A stretch of DNA of 64,000 nt from Pseudorhodoferax sp. Leaf274 (GCF_001422445.1 NZ_LMNA01000001.1:418735-482734), one strand, 5' to 3'. Counted from the stretch's first letter, positions 1 through 9,908 are shown. The notes: generated by a model not told the origin, from the letters alone. Program-made: numbers and translations.

Positions 1-398
1 CTTCGACGAGGCCCATGCGCTGCTGGCCCGGCTGCGGCTGGACGCGCTGGCCGACGTGCCGGTGGCCGAACTGGCCTACGGCAAGCAGCGGCTGCTGGAG
101 ATCGCGCTGGCGCTGGCCGCGCGGCCGCGCATCCTGCTGCTGGACGAACCGGCCGCCGGCGTGCCAGAGGACGAGAGCGGCGAGCTGTTCGACGTGATCG
201 CCGAGCTGCCCGACGACATCAGCGTGCTGTTCATCGAGCACGACATGAAGCTCGTGTTCCGCTTCGCGCGCCGCATCTCGGTGCTCGTGGCCGGCCGCAT
301 CCTGACCGAGGGCACGCCGGCCGAGATCGGCCACGACCCGCGCGTGCGCGAGGTGTATCTGGGCAAGACCCACGTGAACATCCGCAAGGAGTCCACCC

Positions 399-406
<8 letters not shown>
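1..406 (+). CDS. LivG-type ABC transporter ATP-binding protein, C-terminal part (5' end outside window)
   Basis: This is the C-terminal ~134 residues of an ATPase of the branched-chain amino acid/amide (HAAT) importer family. The frame is open from base 2 and has no start in the window. A LivG-type signature (LAYGKQR), a Walker B segment (ILLLDEPAAG) and the H-loop (FIEHDM) are visible in the right order and spacing. The end with a short YLG-containing tail is typical of LivG. It energises import of a small solute by a LivHM-type permease that must lie upstream. Its stop overlaps the start of the next ATPase gene by 8 bases, so the two are translationally coupled. The family is secure and the substrate is unknown. 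Confidence 0.9.
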
Positions 407-1118
<712 letters not shown>

Positions 1119-1152
1119 CCCGCCCCTTTTCAAAGAGTCCAAGGAGTCCTCC

Positions 1153-2313
1153 ATGTTCCACCGTCGCCACCTGCTCGCCGCCAGCGCCCTCGGCCTGGCC
1201 CTGCCACGCGCCTTCGCCGCGCAGGACCCCCTCCGCATCGGCCTCATCGCCGAGATGTCGGGCCCCTTCGCCGAGTTCGGCCGCCAGATGCAGGCCGGCA
1301 TCGCGGTCTACCAGAAGCAGTTCGGCGACAGCGTCGCCGGCCGCAAGGTGGAGGTCGTCGTCAAGGACGTGGCCGGCCCCAACCCCGAACTGGCCAAGCG
1401 GCTCGCGCAGGAGCTCATCGTGCGCGACAAGGTCGGCGTGCTGGCCGGCTTCGGCTTCACGCCCAATGCGCTGTCGGTCGCGCCGATTGCCACGCAGGCC
1501 AAGGTGCCCATGGTGGTCATGAACGCCGCCGCGGCCAAGTTGACCGAGAAGTCGCCCTTCATGGTGCGCACCTCGTTCGACTACCCCAACACCGTGCCGC
1601 CGATTGCGGAGTGGGCCGCGCAGAAGGGCTCGAAGAAGGCCTACGTGATCGTGGCCGACTACGCGCCCGGCCACGACGCCGAGGCCGCGTTCCTGGCTGC
1701 CTACAAGGCCACGGGCGGCGAGATCGTGGGCAGCGTGCGCACGCCGCTGGTCACGCTGGACTTTTCGCCCTACATGCAGCGCGTGAAGGATGCGAAGCCC
1801 GACCTGCTGTTCGCCTTCGTCAACGGCGGCGACGTGGCGCCGGCCTTCATCCGCGAGTACCGCGAGAAGGGCCTGGAGCAGGCCGGCATCCAGCTGGTCG
1901 GCACGGGCGACATCGTGGACGAGGCCATCATCGAGACCATCGGCGAGCGCGCGCTGGGGCTGACCACGGTCTACCCCTATTCCATGCACCACAAGTCGGA
2001 GCTGAACGCGCGCTTCGTGCGCGACTTCAAGGCCCAGCGCGACGCCAAGGCCCGGCCCACCATCATGGCCGTGGCCGCCTACGACGGCATGGCCGCCATC
2101 TACGCGGCCCTGCACAAGGCGGGCGGCAACGCCGACGGTGCAGCACTGCTGCAGGCCATGCAGGGCCTGCAGCTGGACAGCCCGCGCGGGCGCATCGCCA
2201 TCGACGCGAAGACGCGCGACATCGTGCAGGACCAGTACATCCGCCGCGTCGAGAAGGTCGGCGAAGTGCTGGCCAACGTGGAGATCGAGACGTACCCCGC
2301 GACGAAAGGATGA
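1153..2313 (+). CDS. Branched-chain-amino-acid/amide-type ABC transporter substrate-binding protein
   Basis: This 386-residue periplasmic binding protein is of the LivJ/AmiC fold (Peripla_BP_6). The N-terminus has paired arginines (HRR) followed by a hydrophobic run ending at AFA-AQ, consistent with a Sec or Tat signal peptide cut near residue 22. The mature part begins LRIGLIAEMSGPFAEFG, the usual opening of this family. AAGGAG lies 6 bases before the ATG. It would capture the solute for the LivG/LivF pair just upstream. The gene overlaps the amidase by ATGA, so transport and hydrolysis are probably coupled. The ligand cannot be read from the sequence. Confidence 0.92.
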   Translation: MFHRRHLLAASALGLALPRAFAAQDPLRIGLIAEMSGPFAEFGRQMQAGIAVYQKQFGDSVAGRKVEVVVKDVAGPNPELAKRLAQELIVRDKVGVLAGFGFTPNALSVAPIATQAKVPMVVMNAAAAKLTEKSPFMVRTSFDYPNTVPPIAEWAAQKGSKKAYVIVADYAPGHDAEAAFLAAYKATGGEIVGSVRTPLVTLDFSPYMQRVKDAKPDLLFAFVNGGDVAPAFIREYREKGLEQAGIQLVGTGDIVDEAIIETIGERALGLTTVYPYSMHHKSELNARFVRDFKAQRDAKARPTIMAVAAYDGMAAIYAALHKAGGNADGAALLQAMQGLQLDSPRGRIAIDAKTRDIVQDQYIRRVEKVGEVLANVEIETYPATKG

Positions 2314-3665
2314 GCGCGCTGAAGCTGGACATCGGCGCGCTGACCGCCGCCTATGCGCGCGGCGTGCACGATCCGGTCGCCGTGCTGCAGGCCCTGCTGG
2401 CCGAGGCCGGCGCCGACACGCCAGGCCTCAACGCCTTGTGCCACCTGGATGCCGAAGGCGCGCTGGCCCAGGCGCAGGCTTCGGCTGCGCGCTGGCAGGC
2501 CGGCCGTGCGCTGGGGCCGCTGGACGGCGTGCCGGTCTCCATCAAGGACCTGCTGCCCGTGGCCGGCTGGCCCACGCGGCGCGGCTCGCTGGCCACCGCC
2601 GGCGACCCACCCGCCGCGCAGGACGCACCGCTCGTGGCCCAGCTGCGCGCGGCCGGTGCCGTGCTGTTCGGCAAGACCACGACCACCGAGTTCGGCTGGA
2701 CCATCGACAGCCACAACCCGCATGCCGGCACCACGCGCAACCCGCGCGACGTGACGCGCAGCGCGGGCGGCTCCAGCAGCGGCGCGGCCGCGCAGGTGGC
2801 GGCCGGCTGGGGGCCGCTGGCCGTGGGCAGCGACGCAGGCGGCTCGGTGCGCATCCCGGCCGCCTGGTGCGGTGTGGTCGGCTTCAAGCCCACGTACGGC
2901 GCGATCCCGGCCGCGCCGCAGAGCGCCTTCGCCGAGTTCGCGCACTTCGGCCCGCTCACGCGCAGCGTGGCCGACTGCGCCCGCGCCATGGCCGTGCTGG
3001 GCCAGAGCGACCCGCGCGACCCGGCCTCGCTGTACCCGCGCACGCCCGCACAGCGGCCTGCCCAGCTGCGCATCGGCTGGAGCCTGGCGCTGGGCGCGCC
3101 CACCGCACTGGACCCGGCCATCGCGCAGGCCATGCGGGCGCTGCTGGAGCGCCTGGCCGCGGCCGGCCACCAGCTCGTGGCGCTGCCACCGCTGGGCCTG
3201 GACGCCGACCAGGCCATGTGGACCGTCTGGCAGTCGCGCGTGCACGAGTCCTTCGTCGACTGGAGCGGGGCCCAGCGCGCTGCGCTGGACCCGGCGCTGC
3301 AGCGCCTGTGGGAGCAGGGCGCCGATCTCTCGCCCACGCGCCTGGCGCGCGCCCGCGCCCAGCTGCGCGGCCTGGCCGGCGCGCTGGCCCAGCAGTTCGC
3401 AAGCATCGACGTGCTGCTGACGCCGGCCGCGCCGACGGTGGCGCCCCTGCTGCCCGAGGCGCCCGACGCCCAGCCGCGCAACTGGTTCGCCGGCAACGGC
3501 TACTGCTACCCGTTCAACCTCACGCAGCAACCGGCGCTGAGCCTGCCGCTGGGCCGCGACGCGCAGGGCCTGCCGTTCGGGCTGCAGGTGGTGGCGCGGC
3601 GGTATGCGGACGAGCTGGTGCTGCACGCGGGGCGGGTGGTCGAGGGGATGCTGGCGGCGGGGTGA
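2310..3665 (+). CDS. Amidase (amidase-signature family)
   Basis: This 451-residue hydrolase of the amidase-signature superfamily cleaves amide bonds with a Ser-cisSer-Lys triad. Lys79 (in VSIKD), a Ser near 155 (in AGGSSSGAA) and the nucleophile Ser179 (in GSDAGGSVRIPA) are all present, so it should be active. It has no signal peptide and is therefore cytoplasmic. The ATG overlaps the stop of the binding-protein gene (ATGA), making it the last gene of the importer operon. It probably releases ammonia or an amine from the imported compound. It could equally act as a GatA-like or aryl-acylamidase enzyme, because substrate class is not predictable from the motif. Confidence 0.9.
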   Translation: MSALKLDIGALTAAYARGVHDPVAVLQALLAEAGADTPGLNALCHLDAEGALAQAQASAARWQAGRALGPLDGVPVSIKDLLPVAGWPTRRGSLATAGDPPAAQDAPLVAQLRAAGAVLFGKTTTTEFGWTIDSHNPHAGTTRNPRDVTRSAGGSSSGAAAQVAAGWGPLAVGSDAGGSVRIPAAWCGVVGFKPTYGAIPAAPQSAFAEFAHFGPLTRSVADCARAMAVLGQSDPRDPASLYPRTPAQRPAQLRIGWSLALGAPTALDPAIAQAMRALLERLAAAGHQLVALPPLGLDADQAMWTVWQSRVHESFVDWSGAQRAALDPALQRLWEQGADLSPTRLARARAQLRGLAGALAQQFASIDVLLTPAAPTVAPLLPEAPDAQPRNWFAGNGYCYPFNLTQQPALSLPLGRDAQGLPFGLQVVARRYADELVLHAGRVVEGMLAAG

Positions 3666-3703
3666 GGCGGACTGGCGGGAGGCCGGTGGATGACAATCCA
3701 GCG

Positions 3704-4795
3704 ATGCGTCCCCGCCAACCGGCCTCCAAGAATCCTGGTGCAGTCACGGCTCCACCGGTGGAGTCGGCCTTCGCCGAAGTGGTGCGGCTGATCGAGCAGG
3801 CGCGCCAACGCGCCTACCAGGCTGTCAACACCGAGTTGGTGCGCTTGTATTGGCAGATCGGCGAGTACATCAGCGGCAAGCTGGCGGCAGCCGAATGGGG
3901 CGAAGGCGTGGTGGACAAGCTGGCGGCCCACCTGGCACGCACGCTGCCCGGGCAGCGCGGTTTCACGCGCCGCAACCTGTTTCGCATGCGCCAGTTCTTC
4001 GAGACCTACCGCGGCGATGAAGTGGTGACACCACTGCTGACACAACTTCCATGGACGCACAACCTCCTCATCCTGAGCCAGGCCAAGCGCGCGGAAGAGC
4101 GCACGTTCTACCTGCGCATGGCGATCCAGCAACGCTGGGGCAGCCGCGAGCTGGAGCGGCAGCTGCGCCTGCATGCCTTCGAACAGGTGGTGCTCGCTTC
4201 ACCAAAAGTGTCAGCAGCGCTGACACAAATGCATGGAGATACCGCAGCCGGTGCCTTCAAGGACACCTATGCCGTCGAATTCCTGAATCTCCCCACCGGC
4301 CACACCGAAGCCGACCTGCACCGCGGCCTGCTGGCCGAGTTGCGCAGCTTCCTGATCGAACTGGGCCGCGACTTCTGTTTCGTCGGATCGGAATTTCCCC
4401 TGCAGGTGGGTGGGCGCGACTTCGCACTGGACCTGCTGTTCTTCCACCGCGGCCTGAACTGCCTGGTGGCCATCGAGTTGAAGGTCGACCGCTTCGAACC
4501 CGAACACCTCGGCAAGCTCAACTTCTACCTCGAAGCGCTGGACCGCGACGTGAAGAAGCCGCACGAGAACCCGGCCATCGGCCTGCTGCTGTGCGCCAGC
4601 AAGGACAGCGAGGTGGTCGAGTACGCCCTGAGCCGCACGCTGTCGCCTGCGCTGGTGGCGCAGTACCAGACACAGCTGCCGGACCGGCAGATGCTGGCGG
4701 CCAAGCTGCACGAGTTCTATGCGCTGAGCGCGCCCGAGACGGCGCCGCCGGCCGATCCGCCTGCAAAGCGTCCGAGGAAGCGGCGCGCGCCTTGA
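3704..4795 (+). CDS. DUF1016/YhcG family PD-(D/E)XK nuclease-domain protein
   Basis: This 363-residue protein has an N-terminal DUF1016 helical domain (about residues 20-165, with the typical LYWQIGEYIS and GFTRRNLFRMRQFF segments). A C-terminal nuclease-like domain follows (about 185-345). The PD-(D/E)XK pattern is visible as Asp243 in FALDLLFFH and the ELK triplet at Glu258-Lys260, so the catalytic residues look intact. The C-terminal tail is basic (KRPRKRRAP). The start at 3704 gives the first ATG that retains the whole domain. Family members (E. coli YhcG) are often linked to genome-defence or mobile regions, but their role is poorly known. It lies 38 bp after the amidase and is probably an independent insertion, not part of that pathway. 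Confidence 0.88.
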   Translation: MRPRQPASKNPGAVTAPPVESAFAEVVRLIEQARQRAYQAVNTELVRLYWQIGEYISGKLAAAEWGEGVVDKLAAHLARTLPGQRGFTRRNLFRMRQFFETYRGDEVVTPLLTQLPWTHNLLILSQAKRAEERTFYLRMAIQQRWGSRELERQLRLHAFEQVVLASPKVSAALTQMHGDTAAGAFKDTYAVEFLNLPTGHTEADLHRGLLAELRSFLIELGRDFCFVGSEFPLQVGGRDFALDLLFFHRGLNCLVAIELKVDRFEPEHLGKLNFYLEALDRDVKKPHENPAIGLLLCASKDSEVVEYALSRTLSPALVAQYQTQLPDRQMLAAKLHEFYALSAPETAPPADPPAKRPRKRRAP

Positions 4796-4898
4796 CCGCC
4801 GCACCCCGCAGAGCCTGAGCGCAACGCAAGACGATTCGAGCAGCGCCACAATCGCGGCCCGCACCTCGTCCCTGCTGGCCCGCCCAGCCGCCTCCCGC

Positions 4899-6107
4899 AT
4901 GTCCGCCCCGCCCGCCGCGCCCGCCCCCTCCCCCGAGTTCTCCTTCCGCCGCATCGCCATCCCCGCCTTCGGCCCCTCGCTGCTGTTCGGCCTGGGCGAG
5001 GGTGCGATCCTGCCCATCATCCCGCTCATGGCGCGCGAACTCGGCGGCTCCGTGCCCATGGCCGCGCTGATCGTCACGCTGATCGGCCTGGGCTCGCTGC
5101 TCTCCAACATCCCGGCCTCGCTGATCACCATGCGCTGGGGCGAGCGCGGCGCCATCGTCGCCGCGGGCCTGTGGAGCGCGCTGGGCATGGCGATGTGCGT
5201 GTTCACGGGCCACCTCGCGCTGTTCGCGCTGGGCTGCTTCATGGTGGGCATGTCGCAGGCGGTCTACAACCTGGCGCGCCAGAGCTACATGACCGAGGCC
5301 GTGCCCATGCAGTACCGGGCGCGCGCGCTGTCCACGCTGGGCGGGGTCATGCGCATCGGCATGTTCATCGGGCCCTTCCTCGGTGCGGCGGCCGTGCACG
5401 CCTTCGGCCTGTCGGGCGCCTTCGGTGTCGGCATCGCGGGCGTGCTGGCCGCAGCGGCGCTGGGCTCGCGCGTGCCCGACCTGGCCGTGCCTGCGCCCGC
5501 GCCCGGCCAGGCGGCACCGGCGGCCACCAGCATCGCCTCCATGCTGCGCGACCACCGCCGCACCTTCCTCACGCTGGGCCTGGGCGTCACGCTGCTGAGC
5601 GCCGTGCGCGCCTCGCGCCAGGTCGTGATCCCGCTGTGGGCCGACCACCTGATGCTGGCACCGGCCGTGGCCTCGCTCGTCTACGGCCTGGCCGGCGGCA
5701 TCGACATGCTGGTGTTCTACCCGGCCGGCAAGCTCATGGACCTCAAGGGCCGGCGCTGGGTGGCCGTGCCGTCCATGGTCATCATGGGCCTTGGCCTGCT
5801 GGCGATGCCCTTCACCACGGGCTTCAACACGCTGCTGGTCGCGGCGCTGGCCATCGGTTTTGGCAACGGCATCGGCTCGGGCCTGATCATGACGCTGGGC
5901 GCCGACCACTCGCCACGCCACGGCCGCGCGCACTTCCTGGGCGTGTGGCGGCTGATGGCCGACATCGGCTCGTCCAGCGGGCCGGCGCTGCTGTCCTTCC
6001 TGGCAGGCGCGCTGTCGCTGGGCTGGGGCATAGCCGCCATCGGCCTGGTGGCCTTCGCGGCGGCCGGCGTGCTGGCGCACTTCATCCCGGCGCGCGTGCC
6101 GCACTGA
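4899..6107 (+). CDS. MFS transporter
   Basis: This 402-residue integral membrane protein has about 12 hydrophobic segments separated by short loops. It contains MFS-like features such as the loop after helix 2 (TMRWGERGA) and a second-half counterpart (GKLMDLKGRRW). It is a proton- or ion-driven carrier or efflux pump of the inner membrane, and no residue seen points to a particular substrate. The gap to the nuclease gene is 103 bp with no clear Shine-Dalgarno, and the ATG chosen is the first that keeps the N-terminal cytosolic tail. Three bases separate its stop from the convergent LysR gene. Confidence 0.88.
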   Translation: MSAPPAAPAPSPEFSFRRIAIPAFGPSLLFGLGEGAILPIIPLMARELGGSVPMAALIVTLIGLGSLLSNIPASLITMRWGERGAIVAAGLWSALGMAMCVFTGHLALFALGCFMVGMSQAVYNLARQSYMTEAVPMQYRARALSTLGGVMRIGMFIGPFLGAAAVHAFGLSGAFGVGIAGVLAAAALGSRVPDLAVPAPAPGQAAPAATSIASMLRDHRRTFLTLGLGVTLLSAVRASRQVVIPLWADHLMLAPAVASLVYGLAGGIDMLVFYPAGKLMDLKGRRWVAVPSMVIMGLGLLAMPFTTGFNTLLVAALAIGFGNGIGSGLIMTLGADHSPRHGRAHFLGVWRLMADIGSSSGPALLSFLAGALSLGWGIAAIGLVAFAAAGVLAHFIPARVPH

Positions 6108-6110
6108 CGC

Positions 6111-7013
6111 TCAGTCGGAGGTGCCGGGAAAGCCGCGCAGATAAGCCTGCAGCGCCGCGATCGCGTGGCGCACCTTGGCCGGCTTGGCATCGCGCTGCGG
6201 CGTCACGGCCCACAGCGGCATGGGCGGCACACGCCATTCGGGCAGCACCTGCACGAGCCGCTGCGCCCGCAGGTCCTCGTCGGCCTCGGTGCCGACCACG
6301 AAGGCCAGGCCCAGGCCCGACACGCACAGCTGCTGCAGCGAGATCTGGCTGTTGCTCGTGATGCGCGGCGCAACCTCGATGGCCTCGACCGCGCCGTCGG
6401 GCCCGGTCATCTGCACGGGCAAGGCGCGGCCACCACGCGGCGGCGCAATCCACTGGTGCGCCGGCAGTTCGCGCGGCGATTGCGGCTGGCCTGTGCGCGC
6501 CAGGTAGGCCGGCGCGGCGCACAGCAGCAGCGCGACGCCGCACAGGCGCCTGGCGCTCCAGCCCGAATCCGCCATCTCGCCGACGCGGATGGCCAGGTCG
6601 ATGCGCGCATCGACGAGATCGATCATGCGGTCGTCGATCTCCAGGTGCAGGCGCAGCGCGGCATGGTCGGCCAGCAGCGGCGCCAGGGCCGGTGCCACGC
6701 AGCGCGCGAAACCCACCGGCGCCGACATGCGCAGCTCGCCCTCGGGCGCGTCGCGCGCCAGCGCGAGCTGCTGGCGCGCCCGCGTGGCCGTGGCCGCCAG
6801 TGCCGCGCAATGCTCGGCCAGGTTGCGCCCGGCCTCGGTCAGACCGAGCTTGCGCGTGGAGCGGTGCAACAGCGTGACGCCGTGGCGCTGCTCGAGCGCG
6901 CGCAGCTGCTGGCTCACGGCCGAGGTGCTGATGCCCAGGTGCCGCGCGGCCGCGCTCAGCGAACCCGCGCGCACCACCTCGGCGAACAGCGCGAACTGCT
7001 TGAGGTCGTCCAT
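6111..7013 (-). CDS. LysR-family transcriptional regulator
   Basis: This 300-residue regulator begins MDDLKQFALFAEVVRAG, with the LysR winged helix-turn-helix in the first ~65 residues (AARHLGISTSAVSQQLRALE). The rest is the periplasmic-binding-like effector domain, ending near LRGFPG. It resembles the LTTR subgroup close to DhcR/CrgA-type regulators. It is transcribed away from the NmrA-like reductase gene across a 114-bp gap holding an AGCTT-type palindrome, so it probably controls that gene and itself. The start at 7013 puts the first residue directly before the helix-turn-helix, as is usual in the family. Confidence 0.92.
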   Translation of the reverse strand: MDDLKQFALFAEVVRAGSLSAAARHLGISTSAVSQQLRALEQRHGVTLLHRSTRKLGLTEAGRNLAEHCAALAATATRARQQLALARDAPEGELRMSAPVGFARCVAPALAPLLADHAALRLHLEIDDRMIDLVDARIDLAIRVGEMADSGWSARRLCGVALLLCAAPAYLARTGQPQSPRELPAHQWIAPPRGGRALPVQMTGPDGAVEAIEVAPRITSNSQISLQQLCVSGLGLAFVVGTEADEDLRAQRLVQVLPEWRVPPMPLWAVTPQRDAKPAKVRHAIAALQAYLRGFPGTSD

Positions 7014-7017
7014 CGTG

Positions 7018-7038
7018 AAGCTGAGCTTAACGCAGCTT
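7018..7038. promoter_or_regulatory. Candidate LysR operator between the lysR gene and the NmrA-like gene
   Basis: AAGCT at 7018-7022 and AGCTT at 7034-7038 form a T-N11-A-like inverted pair, the usual form of a LysR box. A second AGCTT at 7024-7028 makes an 11-bp perfect palindrome with the first arm. The site sits 5 bp upstream of the LysR start codon, where autorepression would be expected. The assignment is based on form and position only. Confidence 0.35.
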
Positions 7039-7127
7039 GTGCGCTGCACCGACTTCCGTGAGGAAGAGGTGCTGCGTACCGTTGGGCCCTCGTTAATTTG
7101 CACTTCACCATTGGAAAGGACCATGCC

Positions 7128-7961
7128 ATGCAGAAAGTTCTCGTACTGGGTGCCAGCGGCACCGTGGGCGCCCTGCTCGTGCCGGCGCTGGTTGCGGCCG
7201 GCCAGCGCGTGCGCGCCGCGTCGCGCCACGCCACGGCCTTCGCGGGCGCCGAAGCGGTGCGCTTCGACTTCGCCAACCCGGCCACGCTGGGCCCGGCGCT
7301 GGACGGCGTCGACCGGCTCTACCTGCTGATGCCGGCCGACAACCCGCAGGTCGCGCAGTTCCTGCTGCCCGTCGTCGCCGCGGCAGCGGCGCGCGGCGTG
7401 AAGACCGTGCTGCAGTCCGTCATGGGCGTGGAGCACACGCCGCAGAACCCCTACCGCCAGGTGGAGCTGGCGCTGCAGCGCGCGCAGCCGTCCGCGGTGA
7501 TCCTGCGCCCCAACTGGTTCGCGGACAACTTCCATGGCATGTGGGCACCCGCCGTGGCGCAAGGCGTGATCGCGCTGCCGGCCGGCACCGGCGCGTCGAG
7601 CTTCATCGACGCGCGCGACATCGCGGCCTGCGCGCTGGCCGCGCTGACCAGCACGAACTTTGACGGCCAGGCCTTCACGCTGACCGGGCCGCAGGCCCTG
7701 AACTACGGCTCGGCGGCCACGCTGCTGTCGCAAGCCGCCGGCCGGCCCATCGTCTACCGCGCGATCGACGTCGACAGCTTCGTGGCCCAGCTGCAGGCCG
7801 CCGGCGTGCCGCAGGACCATGGCCGCATGCTGGCCGGGCTGTTCGCGGCCGTGCGCGCGGGCGATACAGCCCCTGTCAGCGACGCGGTCGAACGCATGAC
7901 GGGCCGGCCGGCCCGCACGCTGGCGCAGTACGCGGCGGACCACGCCGGCGCGTTCCGCTAA
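7128..7961 (+). CDS. NmrA/NAD(P)H-binding SDR family oxidoreductase
   Basis: This 277-residue protein of the atypical short-chain dehydrogenase group (NmrA/QorB/AzoB-like) begins VLVLGASGTVGALL, a GxxGxxG dinucleotide-binding motif. It has VLRPNWFADNF and SFIDARDIA segments, which are common in this group. The start at 7128 is preferred over an upstream in-frame codon because AAGGA lies 7 bases before it. Members act as NAD(P)H-dependent quinone or azo reductases, or as redox sensors. Being divergent from a LysR gene, it is probably inducible by an electrophile or quinone. Its last 4 bases overlap the convergent HutD-family gene. Confidence 0.9.
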   Translation: MQKVLVLGASGTVGALLVPALVAAGQRVRAASRHATAFAGAEAVRFDFANPATLGPALDGVDRLYLLMPADNPQVAQFLLPVVAAAAARGVKTVLQSVMGVEHTPQNPYRQVELALQRAQPSAVILRPNWFADNFHGMWAPAVAQGVIALPAGTGASSFIDARDIAACALAALTSTNFDGQAFTLTGPQALNYGSAATLLSQAAGRPIVYRAIDVDSFVAQLQAAGVPQDHGRMLAGLFAAVRAGDTAPVSDAVERMTGRPARTLAQYAADHAGAFR

Positions 7962-8548
7962 GCCGCGCCGTCGGTCTGCGCCGGAGCGGAAAGCCGCACC
8001 TCGACCAGGCAGCCGGTCGGCGTGTCCAGCGTGGCCCGCAGCGCCGGCCGCGCGCCCGCCCACAGCAGGCCGTCCTCCGCCTCCAGCCGTTCGGTGCCGG
8101 CAGGCGTCTCGACCGCGAAGCGGCCGTGCAGCACCAGCAGGCCGTGCTGCACATCCTGCGCGGGCGCCAGAACCCCCGATGTGCGGTGCGCCACGACCGT
8201 GGCCACCAGGCGCCCGCGCCGGACCATCACGTTGAAGAACCGGGCGCCGCCGCCATCGAGCCGCGCCGTGAACGCCGTCTCGCCGGCGAAGCCATGGGCC
8301 TCGCCCGGCGTCGTCCAGGCCTGGGTCTGCGTGGCCGATTCCAGCCGCACCGCGCCGTCCACCAGCGTGGCCACACGGTCGACACCGGAGAAGGTCGAAA
8401 ACGGGCCGTCGTGCGCGATGCGGGCCACACTCAGCCGCCAGTCCCAGTCCGTCGCACCGTCCAGAGCACCGCGCGCGATCTCCCGCGTCACGCCGCCGCC
8501 GTTGCGCCACGGCGCGGGCGCCAGGTCGGCCAGCCGGAAACGCTGCAC
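7958..8548 (-). CDS. HutD/Ves family protein
   Basis: This 196-residue cupin-like protein matches the HutD/Ves family, with PWRNGGGVTREI near the start, DWDWRLSVARI around residues 34-44, and GPFSTFSGVDR. HutD is proposed to set an upper limit on histidine-utilisation flux by binding a pathway metabolite such as formiminoglutamate or urocanate. The gene starts 2 bp after the stop of the FAD oxidoreductase gene, so the two form an operon. hutG is transcribed divergently close by, but hutH, hutU and hutI are not in the window, so a classical histidine-degradation role is uncertain. Confidence 0.82.
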   Translation of the reverse strand: MQRFRLADLAPAPWRNGGGVTREIARGALDGATDWDWRLSVARIAHDGPFSTFSGVDRVATLVDGAVRLESATQTQAWTTPGEAHGFAGETAFTARLDGGGARFFNVMVRRGRLVATVVAHRTSGVLAPAQDVQHGLLVLHGRFAVETPAGTERLEAEDGLLWAGARPALRATLDTPTGCLVEVRLSAPAQTDGAA

Positions 8549-8550
8549 GC

Positions 8551-9735
8551 TCAGGAGACCGCGCCCAGGCCGTACTTGCCGGTCAGCAGGCCGCCGGTGC
8601 GGAAACGCTCCAGCGCATAGGGCGCGATGTCGACCTCGGTCGCCAGGCCCAGCGCGGACTGCGCCAGCACCAGGCCCACGGCCGGCGACAGCTTGAAGCC
8701 GTGGCCCGAGAAGCCGTAGCCGACCACCAGACCCGGCACGTCGGGCAGGCGGCCCAACACCGGGTTCCAGTCCGGCGTCACGTCGTAGACGCCGGTCCAG
8801 GACGAGGCCACGCCCGCGGTCTCGAAGCTCGGGAAGCGCTCGGCCACCTGCTCGCCGACCTCGACCATGTAGTCCATGCTGATGTCGCCCTGCTCGTTGT
8901 CGGGCAGCGCCAGCGTCTCGCCCACGATGCCTTCGCTGACCAGCATCTGGTTGCCGCCGTAGCTGCGGCAGTACAGCATGCCGGGCGAGCCCAGGTCCTT
9001 GTAGACGGGCATCTTGAAGGTGTAGGCCTCGGGGCCCTCCAGCGCCAGCACGGCATGGCGTTCGGCCTTGACGGGCGATGCGATGCCGGTCCAGCGTTCG
9101 ATGTCGGTGGCCCAGATGTTCTGGGCACTGACCACCACGGGCGCGTGGAAGCGGCCCTCGGAGGTCTCCACGCCTGTGACCTTGCCGTCTTCGCGCAGCA
9201 GGCTCAGCACCTCCACGTTCTCCATGATCTTCACGCCGAGCCGGCGCGCGGCGCGGGCGAAGCTGGTGGCCACGAGGTAGGCGTCGGCAAAACCGGCCTC
9301 GGGCTCGTAGCCGATCAGCGCCGCGTCGTCGAAGCGCGCGATCGGCAGCAGGGCGCCGGCCTGCTCCGCGTCCAGGTAATCCACCTGGATGCCCTGGGCA
9401 CGCTGCGCCTCCAGCGCGGCGCGCAACGGCGCGAGCTTGTCGCCCTCGGGCGCGGCGATCAGGTAGCCCGACTTGACCAGGCCGGCCGAGGCCTCGGCGT
9501 CGCCCAGGTAGTTGGCGAAGTCGTTGAACACACGCCAGGACGACTGCGCCAGGCGCACGTTCTCGATCACCGAGTAGTGCGTGCGCAGGATGCCGCTGGA
9601 CTGCGAGGTGGTGCCGGCACCGACCTGGGTGCGGTCCAGCACCAGCACCTTGGTGCAGCCGAGCCGGGCCAGGTGGTAGGCGACCGAGCTGCCGATCACG
9701 CCGGCGCCCACAACGATCGCGTCAAAGGTACGCAT
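8551..9735 (-). CDS. FAD-dependent oxidoreductase (DAO/sarcosine oxidase-like)
   Basis: This 394-residue flavoenzyme of the D-amino-acid oxidase/sarcosine oxidase fold has an N-terminal FAD-binding GAGVIGSSVAYHLA motif (about residues 10-23). A C-terminal segment (GYGFSGHGFKLSPAVG) is typical of the SoxB/glycine oxidase family that oxidises secondary or N-methyl amines. It lacks a signal peptide. The start at 9735 places the Rossmann strand at residue 4 and has AGGA 8-11 bases upstream. It is the first gene of a pair with HutD and is divergent from hutG. A role in oxidising an amino-acid derivative is likely, but the exact amine is unknown. Confidence 0.88.
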   Translation of the reverse strand: MRTFDAIVVGAGVIGSSVAYHLARLGCTKVLVLDRTQVGAGTTSQSSGILRTHYSVIENVRLAQSSWRVFNDFANYLGDAEASAGLVKSGYLIAAPEGDKLAPLRAALEAQRAQGIQVDYLDAEQAGALLPIARFDDAALIGYEPEAGFADAYLVATSFARAARRLGVKIMENVEVLSLLREDGKVTGVETSEGRFHAPVVVSAQNIWATDIERWTGIASPVKAERHAVLALEGPEAYTFKMPVYKDLGSPGMLYCRSYGGNQMLVSEGIVGETLALPDNEQGDISMDYMVEVGEQVAERFPSFETAGVASSWTGVYDVTPDWNPVLGRLPDVPGLVVGYGFSGHGFKLSPAVGLVLAQSALGLATEVDIAPYALERFRTGGLLTGKYGLGAVS

Positions 9736-9908
9736 CTCAGAGTCCTGATGGGAAGTAATGGATGGCGGCGAGCGTAGGGGCCGGGTGTGCAAAGCCGCGC
9801 AGCCCCTGCGCCCGCTGATCTTCAGCATCAGCGCCGCTGAAGTTGCGCTGCCGGCAGACGCGCGCATCCACCATGCGCGCTGCCCTGTAGCCACCCGAGC
9901 CGACCGCC

